DNA of 64,000 bases from Ziziphus jujuba (Eukaryota > Streptophyta > Magnoliopsida > Rosales > Rhamnaceae): contig NC_083388.1 in NCBI RefSeq assembly GCF_031755915.1, positions 4,285,501 to 4,349,500 of the forward strand, given 5' to 3'. The position numbers and the translations under genes were made by a program. Shown piece by piece: positions 1 through 11,069 of this stretch (position 1 is its first letter; every line of letters starts with the position of its first letter). The notes beneath the pieces are model-generated. The model saw only the letters and a program-made list of their open reading frames with translations. It searched no databases and was not told the DNA's origin.

Positions 1-299
1 TAATTACATTAATTTTTTGTTATTAGCAAATTGTATCAATGATTATATAATTGAATTTAGATGAAATTAAATAAGTATTGTCTAACTATAATTTATTGAT
101 AAATATTTTAACTATGTAAAAAATTATAATCGTAGAAAAATAAGAGATGCGAAAATATATATATTCAACAGCTGCTGGGGGAGAGAATAATGAAGGGGAC
201 ACAGTTGATTTTTTGGCATAAAATAGCAATGACAAAAATTAATCTTTTTTTTTAATATAAAAAATGTAAATGGCATAAAAATTTGAAGAGAGGGGGAAG
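1..299. other. AT-rich sequence, no gene seen
   Basis: This stretch is low-complexity AT-rich DNA. The short open frames on the minus strand are interrupted by poly-A/T and have no recognisable family signature. Nothing else is supported. Confidence 0.6.
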
Positions 300-565
300 G
301 GGAGAGAGGCACATGCCCCTGGATGCCAGGTGAGAGAGTTCACCAATGGCACATCTTGTAGTCTACAAGCTTTATGAGCTACGAAGTTGCATTCCTTCTG
401 AATCCAACTAAAGGTGCTCTTAAGAAAAACAAGATCTAATAACTGGATTCCTGAAGCATCAGAAATCCAGTGTATTTTCCCAGCAAAGATTGGCAACAAC
501 ATTCCCTTTTAAGACCCTCAATTATACTCAAAACATCTCCTTCACAAACTATATTACACCATCCT
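300..565 (-). pseudogene. Fragment of a LINE-type RNase H-like domain (RVT_3)
   Basis: Read on the minus strand, two overlapping frames together resemble the RNase H-like tail found in plant LINE retrotransposons and related domesticated proteins. An upstream piece near 565-510 reads EGDVLSIIEGL, matching the acidic motif where a substrate residue index is read. A downstream piece near 500-340 reads STFSWIQKECNFVAHKACR, matching the usual 'W/F-x-x-R-E-x-N-x-x-A-H' block that precedes the C-terminus. A frameshift near position 505 separates them, and no reverse transcriptase lies nearby. It is therefore a dead fragment. The family is recognised by motif only, so a chance match is not excluded. 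Confidence 0.45.
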
Positions 566-2257
566 TCCTTGAATCACAAGATAACTTTTAGACCACATGC
601 CCAACAAGTTAATTTTATTTCTAAAATAGTATAACATATTCTATATGCATGCAGGGTAGGTTCTACTTTGGTGGAATTGCTGCAGGATTCTTTGATGTTC
701 TGATTTAAGAGAAGAAAAGAATACTAATAAAAAGGAAAAACTAGGAAATACCATGTCTTGCAAAGATATTTCTATTGTGTTGGTTAATGTTCAACTACAT
801 TCAGGTATATCAGAAATAGCTGCTGATAAGACTCGGATGTTTGTGAACAAGCCTGACGCTAGTACGTACTATGGTGCTACTAATCATCTTCATACAGGGA
901 TTTCATGCAAACTATGGAATATGGACAATACACACTTCAATATTCTTTACTCTTCTTCTCTTGCCAAGTTTCATCGTCTTAGCCAACTGAAAGTACTGTC
1001 AGTTTCAGAACAAAGCACCTACTTGAATAGAAGGGTACAAAGCTGAAAAACTTTGTGATGAATTTCCCAACCTCTTGCTATTAAATTTGGCTGCCAATAT
1101 TCCCAAATCTACCCAGCAAACATAGTTTGTGATTGATGGAAACTATCTAGTCCTTCTTTTTAAGGTTTTGAATTGTCTGTTGCTAATATTGGTCCTTACA
1201 TTCCTGTTCTCTCTGCCATTAAAGGGTACGAAAACTTGCGAGCCAAGAAACCAGCAGAGAAAGAGTTTTGTTAATTCAATGCAGAAGTTCCCATGCCAAA
1301 CCTTCAGAAAGTTGAAAGAGAGTAATGGAAATTACAGAAAGTTGAAAGAGAGTAATAGAAATTGTATAAGTCTCCATTGACACGAACAAAAAAATAAAAA
1401 AATAGAAAATAAAAATAAAAATGGTAAGTAAGACTTGCAGCTCTCTGGTCTACAACTCTGCCAAAACTCAGATAACAAAGCGAGAAATCTATCAACAACT
1501 CTCAGAGATTTTGGCCAATTGGACCCACACTAGATCTCCCTCAATTCCTTGGGTTAGGCCCTGCTTCTTTTAATAATGAACAAAGCTTCAAGTGAAAAGG
1601 CTAAGCAAGAGGCTTTTTTCCAGTCAGATAGCACCTTCCGAGACCTCAACCCCTCTTACTGTAAATCTGGGTGTGTCAAAAGTACTTGCAAACATTTCCT
1701 AACAAATTCAAAGACAACCAACATATATATAACTTCAAGCGAAGCATTTTGTTTCTTCATCCATAATGCCAAAAAAAAAAAAAAGTTAAGTATGTTGTGA
1801 ATCTTTGAGAAAAACTCAATTTACAACACAAAATGCATGCATACTACATTTTTCTTCTTTTCTTAGCAAAAATTAAACATATTTATTCTTTGACAAATAA
1901 TAATGCTACTGATTAAACAAAACCACTCATCAATAAATAAATAAATAAGTGTTAGTTGATAGTAGTTAAAATTTGTTAGATATATCAATGAAGTACATTC
2001 AATATCAACGCAATTTAAATTGTGTTCATTTTTTGTTTATGATTTCTTTTTATTTTTTTCTCTTTACAATTGTAGTTAACAAATATGTCTAATTATTATC
2101 AGATATTAACAAACTATTGAATAGAGTAAATTATACATAATTTAATAGGAAAAAAAAAAGCCAATGACAAAAATAAAAAAACTAATTTATTATCAAATGG
2201 GATCTAAGTAAACAAAACCACCAGACAAATGTAGGTATACTAGTAGTAGTAATTAAT
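566..2257. other. Unassigned AT-rich intergenic DNA with a short tandem duplication
   Basis: No protein family could be recognised. An open frame of 97 codons at 753-1046 (+) and one of 83 codons at 1129-1380 (+) lack similarity to anything I know and have no convincing composition bias. A 30-bp unit is repeated in tandem at 1305-1334 and 1335-1364 with one or two differences. The region may be the flank of a gene outside the window. Confidence 0.4.
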
Positions 2258-2350
2258 AAGGAATTTACCTTTATTGGCTTTGAGAATTGCTCCTTCTGCT
2301 CTGCTTCTTGGTCTTGATGGAGCTGATTAGATTGAGCAAGTGGAAGCCAT
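2258..2350 (-). pseudogene. NHL remnant, 5' end only
   Basis: On the minus strand this begins with ATG-GCT-TCC (cat at 2348-2350), as the intact NHL genes do. It continues into a serine/lysine-rich cytoplasmic leader with the same GAGAATTGC and CTTCTTGGTCTTG-type words seen at 20.8 and 45.0 kb, then loses homology before the membrane span. It is a truncated gene relic. Confidence 0.55.
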
Positions 2351-2489
2351 TTTTTGTAAGAGGAGCTTCATGCCTTAGGGAATGATAGGGATTTTTTTTG
2401 AAGATGGATATGCTTTATCGAGTAAATTGATTTAACCTACAGAGAGCTAAAATGATAGAGAAATTTTTATATTTATTTTATTATTATTA

Positions 2490-2521
<32 letters not shown>

Positions 2522-3227
2522 TGAATTGGGGATTCAAACTCTCAGCCTTGTTGGAGGAAGTAACGACTTTATTGACCTTTATTGAGGGAAATAATGATTA
2601 ACTATTAGGTGGGATTAAAGAAGACTCTCTTTTGTTTAGGATTAATGGACCTTTATTAAACGAGATTTTTCTATTTAATAAATGGTCTAATTTGATTAAA
2701 AAGTAATTAAAATAGACATATCCAATTCAGTTCAATTATCGGCCAATATGTATAAGCCAGGATTTTTGCTTTGGCGTGGAACATGTTTAATTGTTGTTCA
2801 GACTATTGAAGAAATAATAAAATTACCTGTTTCAATTTTTTCAGTGACCTTTTACTTTGCCCCTTTTGGATTTTTTTTTTTAAATATCATTTTCTTGCTT
2901 TAAACTCAAGATATCTAAAAATTCAGTTTGATGATTCCCTTATTATTTATTCTTGGTATGTATAACCTTTTTTTTTTTTGTTTTTTTCTTAATTTTTTGT
3001 TTTTAGAAAACATAGAGGAATATTGCTTCGGTATGCTTTATTAATTAATGCCAATCGCGCTTTCTTATTATTTATGTTAATTCATCCTATTGAAGTATAT
3101 ATTCGCTGGGACCTTTTCCAAAAAGCTTGAGTTTCTCTTTTCTTTTTTTTTTTTTTTTTTTTAAATAGTATTATTTAACTTGTTCTAGAGTTGATTCTAA
3201 ATTCAAACGATATTTTATCAGGAAAAA
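2351..3227. other. Duplicated NHL upstream flank and AT-rich DNA
   Basis: The segment around 2370-2900 resembles 20930-21260: it shares the 'agatttttgctttggc' type words, a 'TTTAATTGTTGTT' block and a following pyrimidine-rich stretch. Both lie upstream of NHL remnants in the minus-strand sense, so this is a duplicated promoter flank without a live gene. A (TA)n microsatellite lies at about 2493-2520. Confidence 0.45.
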
Positions 3228-3395
3228 GAAAAGAGCTAAAAACCTTCATAATCCCATAGTATATGGTGGCTTTCTTGTTATTGGGAAAGCAATTATGCCT
3301 AGAACCATAAAAGGACCGATGCTTAATTGCTTGGAGAATTTGCTTTGGCCGGGCTGCTTCTGAGTGCTTAAACAAGGAAATGGAAGCCCTTTTTT
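3228..3395 (-). pseudogene. NHL remnant with internal deletion
   Basis: The minus strand carries a fragment reading NKKATIYYG, which is the NHL/LEA_2 signature around the NPNKK motif. It is fused directly to sequence equivalent to the membrane span and N-terminal leader, and ends near 3390 at an AAGCC that matches codons 2-3 of intact copies. The region between the membrane span and the NPNKK motif is missing, and a poly-T tract has expanded in the leader. It cannot encode a working protein. Confidence 0.6.
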
Positions 3396-6177
3396 TTTTT
3401 TTTTTTTTTTTTTGGATAAACAACTGGAAACCATTTTGTAAAAGGACGAATGATTTTAATTAATTTGTCTGGTAGGATGATTAGAATGATTATTCTATAT
3501 AGACAGCTAAAAGAAGTAAAGAATATCTTGGCTGTAGGGTATCAACGTAAGTCGCTTGGTCAGGAAATATGTGTGGCTTGGTGATAAACACATTTGGGTT
3601 TAATTTTTTGAGCTTTGATATCTTTAGCTTGTTAGAATTTTACAATTTAAATCTTTATTATTAAATTTATTAAGAAGGGCTTTTGGGTCAAGAGGCAATG
3701 GTTAGATGTATCATGGAGACATAAAATAATAATAATATTATTATTAATAATAATTATTTGTATACACAGAACTTTTTTTTTTTTTTTAACATTATTTGAT
3801 TAAGAAACCAATAACATACAAACTCTTCCGTGGCTATGGTGAAGGAGAAATTATTTTTTTTGGGAGAAAATATTACAGGATGAAAAAGGCTAAAGGGCAA
3901 CTTAGGAAGGATAAAATGAAGACTTTATTCAGTGCTTTGGGTAGGGCATATGAACTGATTAGTTTAATTTTACTTGTCTTCTTTTGGCCTTGAGTCGTTC
4001 TTGTTAAGCTATCAAGTTTCTGAAAACCCCTTTTAACTTTTTTTTTTTCTCCCTCTTTTTAAACTGCTTTTCCGGTTCAGTACTCTAATAAATCACAAGC
4101 CGCTCTTACTTTCTCTCTCTTCACGTTTTTTCTCACCAGTCACAATCAGACCCTCTCTATTATTTCTTCTGAAAATAATAATAATAATAATAATAATAGT
4201 CAAGAACCAGAAATTCTTCGATCCTTCAACAGTGGCAAAATGGAATCATAAGTCCAATTTGGTATTCTAATGGCAAAATAATGGAATAATAAGATGAATC
4301 GAGAATCTCTACATTGATGAATATTTGGTCTTGGACCTTGGTTTTAGTTTTACTGATTATAAAATTTAAGTTTTTTTTTTTTTTTTTTTTTTTTTGGCCT
4401 TTTGCGTATATAAAAATCAGAGTCAATCACCATAGCATAGCAAGGAGAGATCAACTATCATAAGATGTTGGGTGGTTTTAGATTTCTAGTTTTTTGTGTA
4501 ATAAAGAAAAAAATTTCCAGCAAGAGAAAGATTTTTTGATGTGGAAGAAAAATAATCAAAGCTTTATTTGTGAGAAACAAGCAGAAGAAAAGGAAAGAGA
4601 AAGAGGTCTAGTTTTTTTGTACAGAAGAGTGTGACTTGGTTGGTAGGGAGAAGGAGAAGAAAGAAGGAGAAGGAGAAGAAAGATAAGATACGTCCAACAT
4701 TTTGTCTTCATATAAAACAAAGGCATATATAGATAAACACAGCAATGCTTTGATGGGCTGTCACCCATCATACAAAAAATTGATATATATATATATATAT
4801 ATATCGTGCTTGTCTCATTCAAGTCCATCAATCACCTCTTTTTCTTTTCTTTTCTTTCTTTTTTATTTTTTTCATATATTACTTTACTTTTTTTTCGCTT
4901 GAGATACTACTTTACTTTTAATATGGGGAGAGAAACTTGCTTATGATACCATCTCATTCTTTTTACCACTTTTTTTTAATCATGCGCCACATAAATATAT
5001 AATTGCCCATATAATATAATGCTAGTTAAAATAAACCATATGGTTCTATAAAAAAATATGAGTGGCCATGCGCCATACTATCTGTACAACACTGGACGCT
5101 AGTACTCAAGAATTTTACGCACAATGACATCATGCTGCTTACAAAACTTGTAAGAGGACGCGTAGCAAAAAAAAAAATTACGATTAACGTGGAATTTTTT
5201 CAAAATTTTTATTTTATTTTATTTTTTAATGTGGACGCTCATGTGTGGGTCCTGGCAGTTTTTAAGTGATACGGCTTACGAGCTTCTGCGAGCACAGTAA
5301 ATTTTTTTCCTTAATTACCGATGAACTCTTTAATCTAAGCCTCCGTTCATTGACGTATCCCTACTGGCCTATACCCCATAAGAAATAAAAATTATTATTA
5401 TTATTATTATTTTTTAAAGAAAACATAACTCTCCAAATTTTTTGGGTCTTAGAGTAATTCATTTTAGGACTACAATAATTATGTCTAATGATAACTGAAA
5501 TAGAATATAGAATTTTTGGTTGTGCACCTAAAATCCAAACTACTAATTTGCTTGCATACAAATTTTTTTTTTAATTCATCATTACGAATCTATACATATT
5601 GAAATCACTTTTCAATAACTTGAGATTTCAAGATTGTATAGTAATTTACAATAGTACAAAATACAATTTATAAAAAATATAGTACCTAAATATAGGGAGA
5701 ATATAAAGTTCTGTAGAATACTGTAAACTGCAATTTTTTTTTTTTTAGAAAAAAGCCTGTCAAGTGCTATATAATCAGTTGTTTTTCATCTGAAATACAA
5801 AATTTTGATATATAAAATCAGTATCTGGTTTCACCCAAAAAAAAAAAAAAAAAAAAATTTAGTCCTGGATTCTCTATCATACAGAGAAAGTTCAGTAGCG
5901 AAATTTTTCAGAAAGTCTATTTAACACGGGACGCTGTATACACATGTAATACATATAATGGAAATCATAAAACATAATATTTGTATTTCTCTCATTCGTT
6001 GTGTGACAAAATCATTAAACCATAAATGCTAAACAAAAAAAAAAAAAAACACATACACACACACACACACACAGCGATTTTTAATAACCATTACACAATC
6101 GCAAGAAAATTCAAAAAAAAAAAAATCAGATAAAATTAAAAAAATTACATGATAAATCAATCATTTTGATCCCATGA
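3396..6177. other. AT-rich intergenic DNA with NHL-flank homology
   Basis: No gene was recognised. The 3470-3620 stretch matches 21545-21640 and 31740-31850 and is an upstream flank of a dead NHL copy. The stretch about 5140-5940 matches 21990-22285 plus 28576-28640 and is the 3' flank of the first intact NHL gene. The text at 5916-5932 is an uninterrupted version of the site where the 22290-28575 element sits next to another NHL copy. Microsatellites include ATT/AAT runs (4178-4198, 5391-5411), TA (4783-4804) and CA (6053-6073). Confidence 0.45.
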
Positions 6178-6807
6178 TTAATAATCAACCGTGCAGAGAG
6201 TGGGTTTAAAAGTGTGACGAGTGAACACCACCAAATTGGAACAGTAAACCTTGATAGCGCGAGGTTGAGACTTCCAATTTCCAAACCGAAATCTTATCTT
6301 TCCGTAGAACAAAATACTTTGTATGATATGGCCGTGACTTCGGTACTTTGGCATATGACCATACATGGACCAGAAATCAGCTTTGTAACTGTAATTTATG
6401 GCACAGGAACCGTGAGGAGTTGTATTAAAGCCAGCGTTTAGACTCTCAACGTTCTTTGTTGTATCACTAAAACTTGAAGAAGCATTCAAGGTGTCATAGT
6501 AAATGGTGGCCTTTTTGTTGGGATTATAGAAATTAACCTCAAAAAGTAACCAGCCAGAGAGAGTAGTATTACCATGAGAAATGGTGCTATTTATAAAATA
6601 ACCATTTTCAACAACAATCTTTGGACGTTTGGGTTTGACCACTGCCCAAATTATCCCCATGGCTAGACTCATCACCACAATTATGGCTAGAACCAGAAAA
6701 GCTATGTATCTCGCTTGCGATGGCAGCTGCTTTTTCTCTGATTTTTTCGCTGCTTGATCTTCTTCTTTGTGATCGGTTAGCGGCTTAGACTTGGAACTGG
6801 AGGCCAT
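6178..6807 (-). CDS. NDR1/HIN1-like (LEA_2) membrane protein, type A copy 1
   Basis: This single-exon gene encodes 209 residues. A charged cytoplasmic leader (1-33, Lys/Glu-rich) precedes one membrane span (about 34-57), followed by the KPKRP basic stop-transfer motif (58-62) and an extracytoplasmic LEA_2 domain. NPNKK at 95-99 followed by ATIYYD is the family's hallmark. Sequons at N73, N80, N108, N128 and N138 fit a glycosylated, outside-facing domain. The protein ends CTVDY. NHL proteins are plasma-membrane proteins linked in some species to pathogen and abiotic stress responses; the role of this copy is inferred from family only. The start is the first ATG and aligns with all paralogues. 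The TATA-like site at 6921-6930 is degenerate compared with other copies. No breaks were seen. Confidence 0.9.
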   Translation of the reverse strand: MASSSKSKPLTDHKEEDQAAKKSEKKQLPSQARYIAFLVLAIIVVMSLAMGIIWAVVKPKRPKIVVENGYFINSTISHGNTTLSGWLLFEVNFYNPNKKATIYYDTLNASSSFSDTTKNVESLNAGFNTTPHGSCAINYSYKADFWSMYGHMPKYRSHGHIIQSILFYGKIRFRFGNWKSQPRAIKVYCSNLVVFTRHTFKPTLCTVDY

Positions 6808-7010
6808 TGTTGTGGGAGAAGAAAAAAAAAAAAAAAATAATAATAACTAAAGGAGAGATTTAACTGGTGATTTCGTTAATTTTGAAGTGGATGACACTGT
6901 ATATTGCAATAGAAATGATTTAATTGATAGAGATAAGCTAAAAAGAAGTGGAATGGCGGAAAAAAATTAATCCAAGATTATTTTGGGTTTGATGTGGGGT
7001 AATGCTTAGC

Positions 7011-7070
7011 ATTATTTTAACTGGTGTGCACCAATTGATGCATGCTAGTATAAAGATCTCATGGCCCTCG
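7011..7070 (-). promoter_or_regulatory. Conserved NHL upstream block
   Basis: About 200-260 bp upstream of the start codon lies a block reading, on the + strand, TTTTAACTGGTGTGCACCAA and then GATGCATGCTAGTATAAAG. Near copies of it precede other NHL genes and pseudogenes at 10865-10925, 14995-15062, 29570-29630 and 52125-52185. The central GGTGTGCACC is palindromic in this copy. Conservation across paralogues suggests a shared cis element, but shared descent alone could also explain it. Confidence 0.45.
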
Positions 7071-7089
7071 TGGTCTATTCTTAAAGTAA

Positions 7090-7121
<32 letters not shown>

Positions 7122-7225
7122 CCTACCCTCCCTCCTTTATCCTTTTCTTGCATGCATCAAAATCAAGACTCCTTAATAGTCCTGGTATGTTGGTGTTTGA
7201 AGCATGGAAGTAGGTAATATTGCTG

Positions 7226-7228
7226 TGT

Positions 7229-7276
<48 letters not shown>
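7226..7276. repeat. (CT)n(TA)n microsatellite
   Basis: A CT dinucleotide run passes directly into a TA run. The equivalent position upstream of the 51929 NHL pseudogene (52377-52421) holds a longer CT run, and near 8978-8992 a TG run, so the same locus has diverged in each duplicate. Confidence 0.85.
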
Positions 7277-7932
7277 CATATATTTGATCTCCTGCAAACT
7301 ATTTTCAATTTATTAGCAGCAAAGACTTGTTATTAGTATTCTACTTAGCGACAGCAACTAATAGTTGAATCTAATTTATATATGATTAAGAATTTATTTA
7401 TAGACTTTTTCCCCCCCTTTTCATAATGCATTGAATTCCAATATAATAGTTTATCAAAATAAATTTTTTTATTATTTTCTAAGAGTAATTTATTTTAAAC
7501 TTCTGATTTCTAGCTATATGAGGTTAAATTAAGCTTTTTTTTTTCCCCCCAAAAACATTAGCTTTTATTTATTTATTTTGTACTGATATATGAGCACGTT
7601 CTACTATTCGGATGTCCAGATTATCAAATATACGGACTTCCAGCAACACTCAACTTGTCCTTTAACTTTTGTCAAAATCGAAGCACAATTCAAACAAGAA
7701 TTTGATATTTTCTTCTAAATTTATTACAATATTACCGTTCTATTATTTAAATACAAAACTCTTAATTTAGATATGTTTGTTTTTTTTCTTACTTTTTCTT
7801 TTCTTTTCTTTTTCTCTTTTTTTTTTTTTTGGGAAGAATCTAGCTTCCTATCTATAACATATCCAAAACAATAAATTTATATTTTTTCATATATAGGTAA
7901 TTAGCATTAATTTTTTTGTATGAAACATAAAT
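7277..7932. other. AT-rich NHL upstream flank, no gene
   Basis: The first 170 bases pair with 8993-9180, another copy of the NHL upstream flank. The rest is AT-rich with homopolymers, and no coding signal was found. Confidence 0.5.
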
Positions 7933-8196
7933 TGTAACAGTTCAATCCATCCGCATGAGATATTGTCCGCTTTGAGTCCAGCCCGCACAGTTTTAAAAGG
8001 CTTTTCCAGCATCCTCGCTGGCACACCAATTCGGATCTGGATCTGATACCAACTGTAACAGCCCAATCCATCCGTATGAGATATTGTCCGCTTTGGACCT
8101 AGCCCGTACGATTTTAAAAGGTCTCTCAAGGGAAAGATATCCACACCCTTTTATAAGGCATATTTTATTTTCTTTTTCAACCAATAGGATCTCACA
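7933..8196 (-). mobile_element. TRIM retrotransposon (terminal-repeat retrotransposon in miniature)
   Basis: A full right terminal repeat (8054-8196) starts TGTAACAGCCC and ends ATCTCACA. A matching left repeat begins at 7933 but has lost most of its length. Between them GGATCTGATACCA is the complement of a TGGTATCAGA primer-binding site for initiator tRNA-Met, which places the element on the minus strand. Five-base target duplications TAAAT flank it at 7928-7932 and 8197-8201. It carries no coding sequence, as expected for a TRIM. It is a diverged relative of the three copies at 35-37 kb. Confidence 0.8.
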
Positions 8197-8324
8197 TAAA
8201 TAACTAATATAAAGTAAATATTTTAATAAAATTAAGAAACACCTTAATTTTGACATGTGTTTACTTAATCATATTGCATCATAGTTAAAATTAAGAAACA
8301 CCTTAATCAACCTAGTTCTGGCAT

Positions 8325-8445
8325 GGGAAATGTTCTCTTATAATCCAGCATTTAAGGTTTTAAAAGTTCTCACATAGAAAAAGTATCCATACGCTTATAA
8401 ACTATGTTTCGTTCTTTTTTTCAATTGATGTGGGACTTCATAGCT
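8325..8445 (-). mobile_element. Degenerate TRIM terminal repeat fragment
   Basis: Words shared with TRIM repeats occur in order: AAGGTTTTAAAA, a 'tatccatacgcttata' block, 'atgtttcgttc' and 'gatgtggga'. Both ends are eroded, and no target duplication is visible. Confidence 0.5.
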
Positions 8446-8599
8446 AGTATGTGTGTAAGTGAGTGTTGCTGACAGAGCCGTTGATATAATCCAACAGTAT
8501 CCAATATTTAACATGTTGATGGTCCGTAAATATGACGATCTGGACGTTTGCATAGTAAAACGTTCCCTTATATATATATATATATATATAAAAGGATAA

Positions 8600-9185
8600 G
8601 GATTAAGATGATTCAGTTTGAAGTGGATGGTAATGAATATTGAAATAGAATGATTTATAAATATAAGCTAAAATGAAGTGGGATCGCAGAGAGAATCCAA
8701 AAACATTATTTTGCATTATGGTGGGGGAACACTTGCATTCGTTTAATTGGTGCATATAGAAAATGACCCTCTGTTGTCTATTCTTTCGGTCTTTTTTCTT
8801 TATTTTTCTTTTTCTTTTTCTTGCTCTTTCGCCTTTTGAAAATTTGGAATTTGGAACTTTTTCTTTTCCTTCTTTATTCTTTTCTTGCATCAAAATCAAG
8901 ACATCTAGGGGGGTTGATATGATAATTCCCATTAATACTCCTAGGCTGTTGTTAAGCACGGAGGCAATATACTCTGTGTGTGTGTGTGTGTAAATATATT
9001 TGATCTCCTCCAAATTATTTTCAATTCAGTGATCACAAAAAAAAACAAAAGTAAAAAATAAAAAATAAAACTATCTTCAAATTATAGGCAGCAAAACTTG
9101 TCGATACTACTTAACGACAACAATTAATAGTTGAATCTAATTTTTATATGATTAAAAATTTATTTATTGATTACTTTTTTTTTTT
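8600..9185 (-). repeat. Duplicated NHL promoter flank without a gene
   Basis: This segment matches the upstream flank of the first intact gene (about 6870-7400) block by block. It has the GAAGTGGAT block, the 'agctaaaa-gaagtgg' block, the TTTAATTGGTGCA box, the TTTCTTGCATCAAAATCAAGA block, the microsatellite slot and the 'gacaacaattaatagttgaat' block. No NHL coding sequence follows on its downstream (left) side, where a TRIM lies instead. It is an orphan promoter left by gene loss or partial duplication. Confidence 0.65.
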
Positions 9186-10030
9186 TTTTTTGGTTATTGA
9201 TAAATGCATCGAATTCCAAATATAATTTTTTATTATACCCAAAAATTTTATCATTGTAATGAAGCTGCTTTCTTATTTTTATTTTTTTATTAGAAAGTTT
9301 ATGCTTTGCCATTGGATTGTCTTTGGAAAAACCTATTGCATATAATTTAATTGAGAATAGGGGTATATATAGAATTATTCTTCTGCAAATTATCTCTCAA
9401 TTTATTATACGTGATATGATGATGTGGAAACTAAAAATTGAATTTATATAATTCCATTAAAATTTTAAATTCTTATTGTTTACTTTCATAGTATTAAAAC
9501 TAAGTTTTTTAAAAAGATTACCATGTAAAAAAAAATAAATTTTGTTAATATGTTTTTATTTTTATTGTCTATATTATCATGATTTTTAGAATGAATCGAG
9601 AGACAGCACTTTAGAAAAAAATAATACATATATATATATATATATATTATATGTAGTATTGCTATTTTCCATTGATAGTGATAATAAAAAATAAAATCAT
9701 TGTTGATATGGAAAATACTAATTATCTTACATGTTAATTTTTTATTCTAAAACCTTAATTTGAAAAAATTAACCTTTTTATATGATCATTCAAACGACAA
9801 AGTGATATAAAGTCCTATATTGATGATAATCATTAGCGTTAACGAATAGGATGTACATAAGAATTTTCTTATCAGTTATACAGCTAGAAAATAAACGACT
9901 TATTATATTCGACTATACTGAAATGCGCCGCCCCCCCCCCCCCCCCAAAAAAAAAAAAAAAAAAAAGAAAAAAACAAAAACATAAAATCATTATTTTTCG
10001 AACAGAAAGAAATAATAATAATAATGCAGA
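9186..10030. other. AT-rich intergenic DNA with poly-C/poly-A tract
   Basis: No gene was seen. A run of about 18 C followed by about 20 A lies at 9929-9966, immediately 3' of the second intact NHL gene. A TA microsatellite lies at 9629-9650. Confidence 0.6.
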
Positions 10031-10693
10031 TTAAAGATCAACATAGCAATCAGTGGTCTGAAAATTACTGGCCAGCATTACAGCAGCAGGTTGACAATAA
10101 ATCCCAATAGGTCGAGGGGTGGACTTCCAATTTCCAAATCTAAACGTCATCTCTGCCTTCACAGAAATGTTTACTGTGATTTTGCCGTGCTGTAGGTACT
10201 CTATCACATTCTCACCAGGCTCGGTCGAGATCTGTACAGGAACTATGAAACGAATCCGGGTCACATTGAAAGGAGGTTGAGAGAAATCTTCTACACGCTT
10301 AACAGAAGTAGTAGTTTTGTTTTCACTGTAACTGTTGTAAATCGACATCGATTTGTAGTGTATGGTGGACTTCTTGTTGGGATTATACGATCTCATCACA
10401 AAACCCAACTTGCCAGACAGAGTTTCGTAGTCAGGTGTTGAAATATTCGCATCTGCAATAACACCGTATTCGATAGCATAAACTGGGCGTTTGGGTTTAA
10501 CCACCCCCCAAATCATCCCCATTGCTGCACTCATCACCACAATTATGACTAGAACCACAATTGCTATGTACTTCATTTGCTTTGAGCTTGACGACGACGA
10601 TGACGACTCACCATTTTGCTTTTTCTCGGCTGCTTCTTTCTCCGAATAATGCTTCGGATCATCAGACTTGGAAGTACTACTACCGGAAGCCAT
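10031..10693 (-). CDS. NDR1/HIN1-like (LEA_2) membrane protein, type B copy 1
   Basis: This intronless gene encodes 220 residues. The cytoplasmic leader (1-41) is rich in Ser with an eight-serine run near 30-37. The membrane span is about 42-65, followed by KPKRP (66-70) and a LEA_2 domain with NPNKK at 104-108. Sequons are N83, N125, N143 and N175. The C-terminus CYVDL, and the FSQPPFNVTRI segment at 137-147, define the type B subgroup shared with 14150-14812 and 41727-42362. The expected place is the plasma membrane with the C-terminal domain outside; the function is known only at family level. The upstream TATA region has lost sequence compared with its pseudogene relative at 42461-42470, so expression may differ. 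The start aligns with all copies. Confidence 0.9.
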   Translation of the reverse strand: MASGSSTSKSDDPKHYSEKEAAEKKQNGESSSSSSSSKQMKYIAIVVLVIIVVMSAAMGMIWGVVKPKRPVYAIEYGVIADANISTPDYETLSGKLGFVMRSYNPNKKSTIHYKSMSIYNSYSENKTTTSVKRVEDFSQPPFNVTRIRFIVPVQISTEPGENVIEYLQHGKITVNISVKAEMTFRFGNWKSTPRPIGIYCQPAAVMLASNFQTTDCYVDL

Positions 10694-10864
10694 TTTTTTT
10701 TTTTTTTTTTCCCTTTTCCCTTTTTCCTCTTTGTTTTGTTTTGTTTTTTTTTTTTTCTTCTTCTTTTGGTGTAAAAGTAGACCTAGAGGGGTAGTGATAT
10801 GGTTTAGTTAAACGACAAGGAAACAATTATCTCTTTGGTGGGGCAATAACAAAACCACTTATGA

Positions 10865-10925
10865 ATTGGTTTAATTTTTGTGCGCCAATTGAAGCAAACT
10901 GGTATAAAGAACATGACCCTTGTTT
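10865..10925 (-). promoter_or_regulatory. Conserved NHL upstream block
   Basis: This block, 172-232 bp upstream of the type B copy 1 start, is a version of the shared box, with GCGCCAATTGAAGCAAACTG and TATAAAGAACATGACCC on the + strand. It is recognised only by comparison between paralogues. Confidence 0.45.
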
Positions 10926-11069
10926 ATTCTTTTGGTGAACCTTTTTTCTTTGGCCATTTGGAAAGTTGGGTATTTGGAAGCTTTTTCTTCTTTTATCATT
11001 TTCTCGCATCAAGCTCAAGACATCTAAGCCAGGGTCTTGATAATGAACTAATATTATTTGTTTGTGCAA

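Noticed and set aside
753..1046. A 97-codon plus-strand frame as a possible gene
   Set aside because: No family similarity recognised, no promoter or conserved neighbour; kept only as part of an unassigned region.
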